Source of the DNA: Microvelia longipes
Taxonomy: Eukaryota; Arthropoda; Insecta; Hemiptera; Veliidae
Direction: 5' to 3'
DNA: 64,000 bases
NCBI GenBank assembly: GCA_018340805.1
Contig: JACMZG010001908.1
Location: forward strand, 34,822,445-34,886,444
The position numbers and the translations under genes were made by a program. The notes beneath the pieces were generated by a model. The model was not told the origin of the DNA, did no database searches, and saw only the letters and a program-made list of their open reading frames with translations. Numbering within the stretch: position 1 is the stretch's first letter; the number at the start of each line of letters is the position of its first letter. Shown piece by piece: positions 43,830 through 54,680 of this stretch.

Positions 43830-44513
43830 GTCTAAGAGCCTGATCTGAAAAAATGTGACTCATTTTATACTATTTTAAACCAAATTTTTCTGAAAATATA
43901 CCTTAAATTATTAAGAAAAAAACATAGTCTGCCAATCCAGAGTAGAGCCCTTCATATGATTGCGCATGCTCAAAATTTTATAAAATCGCACAAATTTTAG
44001 TTTTCTTGAAATAAGTGGTTCCCTGCAGGTCGTGTGCAAATCATGTAGAGAACATTTTTAAATTTGAAAAAATGTTCTAGAAAACGATTGTTTTTTTCGT
44101 CAATATCGGATGACTACTACCAAAGTTATGGCTCTCAGAAACAGCAAAAAATGGTTAATTTATAAAAAGTCAGGGAATTTCTTTGAACTGAAATATTTGC
44201 TTTTTGTGCATATTTTTGACCATTTAACAAATGTCATTACTTTATTTGTAGTTATCAGATTTTGACAAAAAGCATTGTTTTATAGTAAATTATATCAACT
44301 TTAAAAAAAATTCTCTGTATGTTTTGCACTTGACCAACAGGGAACCACTTATTGCAAGAACCACACTTCGCATTTACTCGTATATGAAGGGCTCTACTCT
44401 GAATAGGCAGAGTAGAGAATAGGCTTTTCATTCATAATTTAAGGTATATTTTCAGAAAAAATGGTTTAAAGTAGTACAAAATAAGTCACATTTTTTAGGC
44501 CTGGCTCTTGGGC
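43830..44513. mobile_element. Long-TIR DNA element, copy B (uninterrupted)
   Basis: 684 bp, ends GTCTAAGAGCC and GGCTCTTGGGC, flanked by TA (43828-43829 and 44514-44515). Arms of about 200 bp share ATGTGACTCATTTT, TTTTTCTGAAAATAT, AGAGCCCTTCATATGA and ATAAGTGGTTCCCTG in mirrored order. Collinear with copy A across GGATGACTAC(T/A)ACCAAAGTTATGG. Confidence 0.78.
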
Positions 44514-44519
44514 TATTAT

Positions 44520-45080
44520 TACACTGTCGATGCACCAGGAATCAACATAACATTAATCGTTATTCTCTGTAAATTAAGGGTTTATTAATTAAACTAAGAT
44601 ATCTCCTGGGGTTAACTTTTTCCAAAAAAATCACTCTTAATTTAAGAGGATAAGGTGTCGTGAACGTTGTCGTTGACCTAGGTTACGGCCCATACATTGG
44701 AAATTCGATAACAGCTTGACAAAATGCCATATAACAACAAATAGTACAATACAGTATATAAATAAAATAGTTAATTATAAATATTTTTGAGATTCTGAGC
44801 CCAACATAACCGAATGATGAAAACCACCAACTTTTAGATTTTTAATAGTAACAACAATATTATATTATATAGACTTTACTAGAATATAAATTTTTATAAG
44901 AATTGCTTAAGTTATACTATTTATACAAAAATTATAATTAATTTTAAAAATATATTTTACTTTCAACCCTTTTACTCTACTAAATAATAACCTTACTTCG
45001 ATTAAAAACAAACTTTTTTAAACCTAATGGAGTCCAATTAAGATTTGAGTATTATAAATCAAGTTGTATTTACTTTTAGC
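44520..45080. other. AT-rich spacer
   Basis: Nothing recognisable. Confidence 0.4.
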
Positions 45081-45202
45081 GGATTTCATTTGGAAAAAAT
45101 CGCTAATGAAATGGGTGTCGTGACAGAAGTCGGTCCGAGAATATATACTTATATATTATAGTATATATATATATATATAATATATAATATTATATATATA
45201 TA

Positions 45203-45287
<85 letters not shown>

Positions 45288-45290
45288 AAT
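45080..45290 (-). repeat. Family D terminal fragment with AT microsatellite
   Basis: GCGGATTTCATTTGG, TCGCTAATGAAATGGGTGTC and GAAGTCGGTCCGAG lead straight into about 140 bp of TA repeat (45150-45290). Confidence 0.7.
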
Positions 45291-45534
45291 TAAAAATCAG
45301 TAACACTACAAAAGTTAGTAAAAGTTCGCATGTTGGTCAAATTTCTTTAAAGTGCATGCACTTTTTTTTAAAGGGAATACGCTTAAACCCTTTAAATGTA
45401 AACATTAACTAAGCTGTAATTTTCAGCACATTTTTTTAAATTTCTGCAAGTTTGGCTTAATAATTTTGATAAGTTAAGTTTTTTATGACAAATAGGATAA
45501 AAATGTATCATTTGAAAAATACAGAAAAATTGAG

Positions 45535-45600
45535 TAACGAGTAGTGTAACTGAAGAACGCATTTCAAAGGAAATTCCCCGGGCGTGCGCCAGTATTATTT
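45535..45600 (-). repeat. Family C repeat, head fragment
   Basis: TTTCAAAGGAAATTCCCCGG and GCGTGCGCCAG, reverse of the family C head, preceded by AACGAGTAGTGTAACTG. The 94-residue minus frame here is repeat-derived. Confidence 0.55.
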
Positions 45601-46144
45601 GCATGTGGCCACTAACTATAACAGGTCCAGGTAAAAATTTAGAATCATCAACGGAATGCTTCTTAATGTTACTCAACTTGGAAGATTTATGTTAATCAAG
45701 TACAGCGTAGAGTTATATAACATACAATTTTCAATATTTGTTATTTAAATTAAATTCTTGATTTTTATTATACTCCGATATTATTAAAGTATAATATATA
45801 GTAAGGAAATGTTCTATGATCTTTATTCTAAGCTTTATTTTATAGAGACCACATCTAATCATCATTTAAATACGTAATGTATGTAAATGGTCGATAAAAA
45901 ATAATACCCACATTTATCACGTAATAATTTTTGTTGAAGATTTACTCCAACTTTTTAAATTGATCTTGGAAGGTTCCGTACAAGGTGACGGGCGCTCGTC
46001 TTTAACATATCCATTTAAATAGTAAGAGTGAACAATTATATGTATTCCGGTAAAAAGTAGACTCATTAACAAGGCAGAAGCGAATAAGAATTGCATATAA
46101 TTTTAATACCCTAATAAATTCAAGACCAACCAAAACAATAATTG

Positions 46145-46635
46145 AAAAAATAACCGGAAATTTGCCTCACACAATCGGAATTGATACACTCATCTTCCGT
46201 GCTTCAGACTCGCTTCGCTCGCCCTCAGAATATACGAGTCGTTAACTTTATATTGCATCACGTCATCAGACTCGTTTCGCTCGTCCTAAGATAGAAAATA
46301 CATCAGTTTCATTGCAGCGGTCACCCACCCATCCAGGCAATCAAAACAATTATCGAAAAAATAACCGGAACTTTTCCACAATACATCGGATTCGCTCAGC
46401 TCTGCCTCACTACTTCGGACTCACTTCGAACATCCTCAGAATATACAAATTGCCAAATTTTTACTGCAACACGTTTACGGATTTGCTTCGCACGTCCACA
46501 ACCAGAAAATACATTTTATTCCCAGCGGTCACCTATCCAGGCCCCAACCTCGCTCGATACTGCTTAATTTTTACGATCTCTGTATAGAAATAAAAACTTG
46601 GTATACTCATTCATTACATAAAAGGGATATATTTG
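46145..46635 (-). repeat. Family 5S repeat, two partial copies in tandem (copies 11 and 12)
   Basis: The 3' portion occurs twice: CAGACTCGCTTCGCTCGCCC at 46206 and CGGACTCACTTCGAACATCC at 46416, each followed by a CTTTATATTGCA- or TTTTACTGCA-type block. The first is cut within the 5S-like module (about 46310-46340). The second keeps more of it (46518-46582, CTCGCTCGATACTGCTTAAT). Confidence 0.75.
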
Positions 46636-46639
46636 TACA

Positions 46640-47440
46640 GAATTTCGGCTAAGCGTCCAAAGCGTTGTTTAAACGTTTATTTGAATTATTATTACACACA
46701 TTCAGACCTACTAGCTCAGGTTTTAAGATATTACACAAATTATTCTTGATACGTATTTAAAGCTAAGCATTACTTTAAAAAAATATAAAAGATAAAATAA
46801 ATTATTGTTGGGAATTGTTTTTTTAACAATAAAGAATACAAAGATAATCTAAGTTCCACATTGTTTGACAAAAAACGTTTGAGTTAGTTTTTTATATTTC
46901 TTTCAAGTACGTTATCCTCTTTCCTAGCATAAAATCTTAATTAACGAGTTTTTAGACAAATAAATTTTAATTTTATAACATTCTGATTCAAATTTAAGTT
47001 TATATTGTATTCTATTTATTTTTTAACTATAAGACTTCCTCAAAAAATGTTCTATTATACAAAAACAAATATTTTAGGACTAAAACCAACATAATATTTC
47101 CATTATTGCGCATGCGCTAATAGAATAATTTATATACAGCGTTTCAGGAATTTGGAAGTCTTGTAACCCAAGATATTTTCTTCCTTATCTCTGAACTTAA
47201 TGTAGTAATAATATTCATTAAATGCATTTCTTCATTTTTTTATTTTTAAGCATTCTTATTAACGATTTGAATTTCAATTGCGCTAATAATATTTAAAAAC
47301 TATTTCAACTATAATTTAATTTTTTTTCAATAAAAGTATTCCAACATAACGTGAGAAAAGTGTTGTGACATTATTTATTATATTTGAATTATTTTATAGT
47401 GCTATTACACAAGGCAGAAAAATAGAATTTTGCAGAAAAG
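46640..47440. other. AT-rich spacer
   Basis: Nothing recognisable. Confidence 0.4.
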
Positions 47441-47449
47441 TTCATTAAA

Positions 47450-47640
47450 TAATCCCTCGAGTCGAAGGCGAGCATAGGCTATGAAAATTTCCTACTGAAG
47501 CGCAAGCCAATATTGGCAATTAACCGATTTGATAGATGAGGCGAAGCCGAATCAGGCATATTGAAAACTGCCTGCAAAGGAAGGGCTGTTGCAGGCAATA
47601 ACTAGCAAGAGTAAGCAATATTTCCTTTGCTGCATAGTAG
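47450..47640. other. GC-richer stretch with short mirrored words
   Basis: TCGAGTCGAAGGCGAGC, GCGAAGCCGAATC, AAGCCAATATTGGC and GCCTGCAAAGGAAGGGC/TTGCAGGC give several small imperfect hairpins. Related in style to the hairpin cluster at 59.5 kb. Confidence 0.4.
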
Positions 47641-47844
47641 CACATACTATATACAGAAATATAAACAAAACAGTACCTGCATAAAATATTTAAAATAATA
47701 ATAAGTTATTTTTTTTAATGTTATGCTTAATTTTAATGAGCGACAGCGAAAGAAATTATTACTATTAATTAATAAATTACGAGAAAAAAACTTAAAATAA
47801 ATAAAAAAGAGTAAAAAGGTTATAGTGAAATTTCATTATAAAAA

Positions 47845-48051
47845 TGACGCTTATGAAGAAGCGTCATAATTGTAAAAAAATTAAAACGTCATCAACTCAA
47901 GTTATGACGTCATGAAAAAGATGTTTTAAAAACATTTTAACAGAAAAATGTATTAAATATTCATGTAGACGGCCAGGTAAATCGATTGACGCCTTTTTCA
48001 GCTTAATTGGACCACCCCAAGTGGCGCAAACGGTATACACACACACAAATA

Positions 48052-48103
<52 letters not shown>

Positions 48104-48145
48104 TATATGTTATGTTTTTTTTTTTTTTTTTTTTTTTTTTTAGCG
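47845..48145 (-). repeat. Family D fragment, AT microsatellite and T tract
   Basis: ATGACGCTT/AAGCGTCAT hairpin at about 47844, ACGTCATCAACTCAAGTTAT with GACGTCATG (matches 60632-60665 reversed), CAGCTTAATTGGACCACCCC, a CACACA tract, TA repeat 48050-48110 and a run of about 27 T at 48114-48140. Confidence 0.65.
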
Positions 48146-48640
48146 TGCTCCAAAAATTATTGCACGCTTAGTTTAATGGTAATACAAACTTACGATCAAA
48201 GAATAAGGTAAGTCTTACATTAACTTAATATATATAATTTTAACATATATACAATATTGCACTTTTCAGTTTTCTTTTAATTTCATCTATTCTATTCTAG
48301 CAAGTGCTGTTTATTCAACTAGACTGTTTTCCATAATTTTATACTTACTTATCCTTATGCATCTGCAAGTTGCAATCTTTACTTGTACGTACATTACAAC
48401 TATAGGTTAGGTACATTCTTATTACTCTATAGGTAAGTAAGAAAATTCTGCTTGACTTTAAGGAGTTTTAAGGAAGTAATTCTGTACTGATATATATTAT
48501 TCATGAGTAGTTATTTCAGATAGATAGATAGATAGAAGGGCATGATGTATTAGGGTGTTTATATATTAATATGAGGATATTATTAGGATAATATTAGGGT
48601 GTTTATATATTAATATAAGGAAAAATGTTCTTGTTTACAA
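48146..48640. other. AT-rich spacer
   Basis: A short GATA tract at 48520-48536 and a 26-bp direct repeat (GGGTGTTTATATATTAATAT at 48551 and 48597); otherwise nothing recognised. Confidence 0.45.
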
Positions 48641-48649
48641 TTTAAGAAT

Positions 48650-48895
48650 AAAAATTACAAATATACAAAAAATACAAGTATAGACAAAATAAGATGAAAA
48701 AAAAAAAATATACACACAAAAATTACCACACAATTGCACATAATGAAAAATTCAAACCCAATTGTACACACAAAATACAAATTGTACACAAAGAAAAAAA
48801 AATTAGAAAAATACAATTTAAAAAAAAAATACAAATTATACACACACAAAAAAAAATACAAATTATAAATAATACATTTTAATGATATTATACAT
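48650..48895. repeat. Low-complexity A-rich tract with repeated TACAAATT(A/G)TACACA units
   Basis: Degenerate tandem units such as ATACAAATTATACACACA. Directly follows the 3' end of the LINE fragment (minus strand), so it may be a grown 3' tail of that element. Confidence 0.6.
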
Positions 48896-48902
48896 TTATT
48901 GT

Positions 48903-49311
48903 TTAAATTCTTTTCATAATTTTTGTTTCCATTTTTTTCAGGTAGTTGAGGAAGTGGAAGTAGATACTTGAAGATATAAGTTGGTTGACTGGAGGTGGCC
49001 AAGTCATGTTTGCTGCTTCAACTTCCATTTGCAGGATGTGCCTTTCTTCTTCTAATATCTCGCAGTCATACATTAAGTGTCTTAGGTCCTGTGGTACGCC
49101 AGCTGAACAGAAACAATTAGGCGAGTCTCGACGTCCAAAACGATGTAAATACTGTCCAAACCTACCGTGTCCTGACAGTACCTGAGTGAGAAGATAGTTG
49201 ATTTTAAGATGGCTGGCAGAGGTGCGAGTTTTGATCTGGGGGAAGAACTCTCTCGTCCAGACTCCTTTGGTTGAAGTCTGCCATCCTAAATTCCACTTTT
49301 CCTCGCCTTTC

Positions 49312-49325
<14 letters not shown>
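48903..49325 (-). pseudogene. R1-type LINE reverse transcriptase, C-terminal end
   Basis: About 135 codons on the minus strand ending at a stop at 48903. LLTQVLSGHGRFGQYLHRFG, then a zinc-finger-like CFCSAGVPQDLRHLMYDC (C-x-C-x8-H-x4-C), are typical of the region after the reverse transcriptase of R1/Jockey-group LINEs. The catalytic domain is absent: the frame is lost upstream in a CATA microsatellite at 49316-49362. A 5'-truncated dead copy, as usual for LINEs. Confidence 0.8.
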
Positions 49326-49346
<21 letters not shown>

Positions 49347-49362
49347 TGTATGTATGTATGGA
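49316..49362. repeat. (ATGT)n microsatellite
   Basis: Eleven or so ATGT units at the 5' edge of the LINE fragment. Confidence 0.9.
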
Positions 49363-49639
49363 TGGTGTTCTCCCATTTTTAGACCTATCTGAGGTGAAAA
49401 TGGTGATATAATGACTGACAGGTATCATAAGCCTAGAAAGTGCAGGTAGAATTCTAAATTACAACTCTTCGCACACATTTCATCAAAAAAATAATTGTGT
49501 TACCAACTTAGTTATACAAAAGTAATAGAAGCTAGTCCATGTTATTTAAATGGAAATAAGAATAGAGTTATTAATTTGCCCCAAAAAATAACTATCCTAA
49601 ACATATTAATCTTTTTCATTGGAAATTATTTACTAAGTT

Positions 49640-50016
49640 GAAAGACAAGGTTCCTCGGCATTTAGCTAATGTAGTGTATGCAATTAAGTTTAAGGACTGT
49701 GATTTATGTTATTATGGAGAAACTAGTAATTTCATTGCCTGATAGAATTTATAAACATAAATACAGTGTTAGGTTGAAAGATGTGAATATTACTGCACTA
49801 CCAGGTCATTGCGTGAAAAATAATCACTCAATGGACTACGACAACTTTACCATTGTAACTCATGAGTCGAATAAAGATAGGCGGAAAACTAAAGAAATGT
49901 TGTTTATTAAACAGGACCCTAATTCTATGAATTTCCGTAGTGATATTAATAATCTGAGAACCGTATATTCTGGAATTATTCACATCTGCAAAACTTTTCA
50001 TATGTGTCCCCCATGA
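49640..50016 (+). pseudogene. Penelope-like element, GIY-YIG endonuclease remnant
   Basis: Two frames joined by a +1 shift near 49735. The first (about 49641-49738) gives ANVVYAIKFKDCDLCYYGET, matching the start of a GIY-YIG domain in which the diagnostic residues appear as VVY and YYG. The second (about 49742-50016) gives RIYKHKYSVRL with the catalytic-type Arg, and KEMLFIKQDPNSMN with the conserved Glu and Asn. This is the arrangement of the C-terminal endonuclease of Penelope-like retroelements. No reverse transcriptase remains upstream. The stop is followed by a long T-rich tail ending with CCTTGATAAAG and TTCGAAACATTGGG. Confidence 0.72.
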
Positions 50017-50172
50017 GTTGCTCTTATTGTGTTTTGTGGTTATTATTTAGTGTTGTTATCGAACTGTAGCCTTCTGCTTGGTTTTAATTTGTTTACTTTT
50101 ATTTATTAATTTTTTGTTACTAGTTTTATATATATTTATTTATACTCTTTTAATTTTGCTACTATGTGTAGT

Positions 50173-50214
50173 AGATTTTCAGATTTTTGTGATTGCACAA
50201 AAATCTGAAAATCT
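50173..50214. repeat. Perfect 19-bp stem hairpin in the Penelope 3' region
   Basis: AGATTTTCAGATTTTTGTG, loop ATTG, exact complement. Confidence 0.85.
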
Positions 50215-50509
50215 GTGAATTAAAGTATATATTGGTATACTTTAAGTTTTATTGGCCTGTTTTGTAATTTTTTATTTTAATGTTGCAGTAATTTTTTTAT
50301 TTCTGTAAGTTAGATTTATTTATTGTAGCGTCCTGTACTTTTAATTTTATTTTCTTTTTTATTATTCTGCCTTTTCTAATTAGGTTTTGTCATAGTTTAT
50401 TGTAGGCCCTTGATAAAGAATTTAATTATAATTCGAAACATTGGGAAGGAAGTAATTATAGGTGTTTCATTTGACCGAAATTTGAGATCAACTATTATAT
50501 TACGAGATA

Positions 50510-50685
<176 letters not shown>

Positions 50686-50990
50686 TAGGTCAATGACATC
50701 TACGATATATGTTAGGTTCATTAGTATTTAAGTGTGGGTTTGTGCTATAGAAGAAAGACCACTCTCTCTTGATCCGCGCTCACTGCTAATGTCAGCGTTA
50801 CTGACATTAACAGCGCTAATGTCCTAGACAGACAGGTCAACAATGTCTCCCATGAAAACAGGCCTTCAGAGCGAACGGATCTCCAAGTGGCTTCATATGG
50901 TTGTCGGCATTCTAAAACGATTGGGACTAGTTTCAGCTTAATCGCACTATTTTAAGTGGCGATTGGCAAATAACTTGATTAGGACTTTTT
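50686..50990 (+). repeat. Family D promoter-like module with short ORF (decayed copy)
   Basis: GTCTAGGTCAATGACATCTA, then a leader with GACAGACAGGTCAACAATG, a frame from the ATG at 50840 (MSPMKTGLQSERISKW...), and CATTCTAAAACGATTGGGAC with CAGCTTAATCGCAC. Matches the minus-strand sequence at 60240-60480 in the same order. The TATA box of the other copy is not clear here. A second mirrored pair CTAATGTCAG/CTGACATTA lies near 50795. Confidence 0.6.
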
Positions 50991-50999
50991 TCCTCCTGG

Positions 51000-52080
51000 T
51001 TTTTCAATTTTTAAAACCACTAAAATCTGAATAATAGGTTTACATTATACTTTAATATATGCTAGTGACATCTGGATGTGTTATAAAAATAAAAATATTT
51101 AAAAAAGTTTATATCTATATTATGTCTAAAACACCGGCGCCACATATTTATCATGGATTAGGAAATTTGCATACGCACTTCCATTCAAGATTCAATAGAT
51201 AAAATGCAAATACAAAATAAGAAGTAACAAATAAATTAAAATAACTAGGAGTGCACTAATAAAACTAATAAAAAGAAATTAATATTAAAAAAAATATTTC
51301 GTCAAAGAAATAAAATATGTTTCTTAACTACTTCATATGTTATATAGTTTTTTTTATAAGTAATATAATTATTTGTTTGCATATATTTTATAGGCTTTCG
51401 ACTTAATACAAAGTTATAAAGATTCATTTTATTCTCAAGGGCAACAAGTTTTTGAGTTTAAGGCACATATTTAAAATAAAAAACTGTCCTCAAAGAAATA
51501 CAAAAAAAAATCCTGAATGACACTAAAAGCTACTCCAATTATAGCTAAGATTAACAGCTTATCAATATCTTTTTTGAAGTTTTGGTCCTTAAAATATATA
51601 TTTAAAAATCATGAAAAAAGGTAAATAAATAAATAAAATAACCAGTTTTCTCAAGTTTGGAATTTAGTTTTAAAAGAGTGTTCCTCCTTTTGTTTTATTT
51701 AAATATTTCCTTTACTTTTTTCAAAAATATCTGATCAAATCTTGATTTTTCTTATTTTATTTTTTCCTTAGAAACGTGTTGTTACATTTTTAATATGAAC
51801 TTTATTTTCTTACTCATTTATGTTTTTTTACAATGTTATTTAAACTTATTACACGTTTAAAAGGTTATAATTTAACAAATATATAATATTTTAGACTATT
51901 TTATACTTCGAAAAAAAAGAGTGGGAATGTTTTTTTTAATATGAACTAAAAATCCAATAATTAGCATATTTTATATTTTAAAAATATTTTTGGAATAAAA
52001 AAAAACATTTTTTTCTGAACAGTTTTTAAAATTAAAATTCTTTTAATAATATTTAAAAGTCTTTGTTTATGACCTTAAGA
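51000..52080. other. AT-rich spacer
   Basis: Nothing recognisable. Confidence 0.4.
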
Positions 52081-52087
52081 AAAATTC

Positions 52088-52335
52088 TGGCGCAGAGATC
52101 CGCTTGTCGGGTGAGTTTCCTTTAGCTCGCTTGCTTTCTTGTGCGCCAATCAAGTTATTGCTTAGTTTTCAATTTATAACTTATAGTCGAGACTTATACA
52201 TTTCTACATGTTTCTATCTGGTACAATCTTTAACCACCAACAATTCATGGAAGAAAATGCCAATTTTTATGTAATTGTGCAATGCAAACAATTGTTTAGG
52301 GCATTCATACAAAGCTCAGTTTATTTTGAACTTCA
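52088..52335 (+). repeat. Family C repeat, diverged copy 4
   Basis: CTGGCGCAGAGATCCGCTTG, GTCGGGTGAGTTTCCTTTAG and GTGCGCCAATC at the head; the body is poorly conserved. Confidence 0.55.
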
Positions 52336-52449
52336 AATTGATTAGCCCGTTTCCATTGAAAGTCCAGAAAAATTGATTAACAAGTAAAAGTGTTACTGTT
52401 CCGACAGTAAATTATAAACTAAAAATATGAGCATGGACTGAACTGGTGA

Positions 52450-52770
52450 GCAAGAAAGTAAGCATTTAAAAGGAATTCTAGTGCCTGGCTTACTAACTCT
52501 TGCACTAGAATATATATTGTAGTTATACCTTATAAAATGTAAATAAACTAAAAAATAATCCGGACCCAAGATTCGTAACCAGGCTCTCGGATTGACTACA
52601 GAACAGTTGCAAGAAAGTAAGCATTTAAAAGGAATTCTAGTGCCTGGCTTACTAGAATACCTTGCACTAGAATATATATTGTAGTTATACCTTATAAAAT
52701 GTAAATAAACTAAAAAATAATCCGGACCCAAGATTCGTAACCAGGCTCTCGGATTGACTACAGAACAGTT
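52450..52770. repeat. Tandem duplication of a 159/162-bp unit
   Basis: Unit 1 is 52450-52608 and unit 2 is 52609-52770. They are identical except for a short patch after TGGCTTACTA (ACTC against GAATACC), so the duplication is recent. Each contains GGAATTCTAGTGCCTGGCTT, TAATCCGGACCCAAGATTCG and CTCTCGGATTGACTACAGAA. The 112-residue minus frame here is produced by the duplication and is not a gene. Confidence 0.9.
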
Positions 52771-52869
52771 TTACTGTAATCAGAGTCCCAAAACACTGCA
52801 AATTACACCCCACTTGCCACTCCTTGTTGACTACTATATTTTAAAATTTCCTCTTATTTACTACGGGGT

Positions 52870-53199
52870 TTTCTACGTTTTTGGTTACATAGATTGGTCG
52901 TATCGACTCCAGATCGATTTTGTTTGATTCAGCGCACCCAAAAATTTCGAAAACGACACCCTACTCGACAAGTTTTTTACCGGCGTTAATTTAAATTTTC
53001 AATTTTTTTGTTACTTGTGAAAGTGTCGAATCTGAAACAAGTCGATTAATTAAAATCATAGCACCCCAAAAAATAAAGACGTTTGTCCTAGTAAAAAGTA
53101 TTATTCTTTGATTTTACCAATCTTTTTTAAATTTTCTTATTCAGCATACCGGGTAAGTGACGTTACAATAATTTGGTTTTTAGAAGGGTTTTATACAAG

Positions 53200-53265
<66 letters not shown>

Positions 53266-53470
53266 CAAATTTTGGCCACACTCAGAAGTTCCATTGGTGT
53301 CATGACAATAATCGCTAAAAGCGACAATAATTTCACATACAAGAAAAGTATTTTGGTTCAGGCTTAAAGATTTATAGCAGCACCTTCTCTCATATAAAAA
53401 CCTTATAAGCGCCATTTGCTGAAGAAAATTCGCTAATATAAATTATAACACTTATTTAACTTCTAATTTT
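52870..53470 (+). repeat. Family D repeat with AT microsatellite (copy 3)
   Basis: GGTCGTATCGACTCCAGATC, GATTCAGCGCACCC, GACACCCTACTCGA, CATACCGGGTAAGTGACGTT, TA repeat 53202-53263, then GTCATGACAATAATCGCTAA, CCTTATAAGCGCCATTTGCT and GAAAATTCGCTAA. Confidence 0.65.
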
Positions 53471-54630
53471 AAAACCATTTTTAGCCGCGTATAAAAAATT
53501 AAATGCATTTAAATTATAACATTCAGCACAATGTATTACAAAAGAAAAATATGTTAAACAACTATAAAGCCGAGTACACGCATAAAAATAATTTATGAGA
53601 GGATCTACAAGTAGAATTATCAATTATAAATCAACTATATATTCAAAGAATAAGACAGGTAAATGATACACTAGATTGTATTTAATAAAGCTTAGTACAA
53701 AATGATCGATATTATGTCAATTTTCAATAAATAAAAACAAAATGAAAAAGGAAAAATAGTAATAAATATAATGTAAGCAGAACAAAAAACTATAAAAAAT
53801 GGACCTAAATAATAAATAAAATTGTGTAATAAAAATATTGAGTATTAAAATTAAAATTCTAATGCAATATTTTTATTAATCAAATCAAATAGTTGGGAGG
53901 TATTAAACATAATATATATAACTTGTTAAACTGATTAATTATAAGGTAAGATTAAATTAAAATTATAGCAGTATAATATGAAATATATAGAAATTAATTA
54001 TTGCTACGTGCAAAAATCTTGTACGATGATTGATACAGGCTTATTCTTATAATAAAAAAAATAATTTAACCTTGCTTCTGTTTTTGCAGTAAAAATATTT
54101 TATTTATTTTATTAATATAAGTAATAATTAATTCTTATAATATTTTCTTTAAACACGATTTCAAAGAACAATTTTAAACGTTCATGTGTAAGAGAGATGC
54201 TCATTTTCGAAATTTAAATTTCTAAACTAATTAGACTGATGAAGTTTCTTATATTTGTAACTAGACAGTGTAATTACTAAAGTAATTTATTTAATTTATT
54301 TTAAAAAATCTAATTTGTTTCTAAAATGACAAATACTAATTAATATCTTATGCTCGAAAAAAACTTGTATTTCTTCAGGGTGGGACCAAACTACGTGAAT
54401 ACCAAATGCAGGTCCAACGGTCTGACGCACATTGAATTTATATTAACAAGAAAAAAAATACGATTCTTCCACAGCCTTAACAACTAAAAGTGTGTTTCTT
54501 AATTAATTTAATTTATTTTTTTAAGCCTAAAGACTGTGCAAAAAAATTTAATTGGTAGTAATGCATTTTACGTCGGATGTTATAGCAATGTTCGAAGAAA
54601 TTCTATTAACATCGTATATATAGTAACATG
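53471..54630. other. AT-rich spacer
   Basis: Nothing recognisable. Confidence 0.4.
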
Positions 54631-54636
54631 GTAGTA

Positions 54637-54680
54637 AAATGTAAACCTGCTTCGTGTATCATCGTATTTCCAAGTATTCA
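54637..54680. repeat. Direct repeat, left copy
   Basis: AAAATGTAAACCTGCTTCGT with ATCATCGTATTTCCAAGTAT; repeats at 55086-55127 with minor changes. Confidence 0.65.

Noticed and set aside
48655..49002. 115-residue Phe/Tyr/Leu-rich frame
   Set aside because: Produced by the A-rich low-complexity tract on the other strand.
49678..50016. Bacterial or host GIY-YIG repair enzyme
   Set aside because: Frameshifted, without upstream exons, and of the Penelope-like type followed by a retroelement-like tail.
52393..52731. 112-residue frame with an internal protein repeat
   Set aside because: The repetition comes from the 162-bp DNA duplication, which keeps frame by chance. No family resemblance.
52450..52770. 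CRISPR-like array
   Set aside because: Only two long units without spacers in a eukaryotic sequence.
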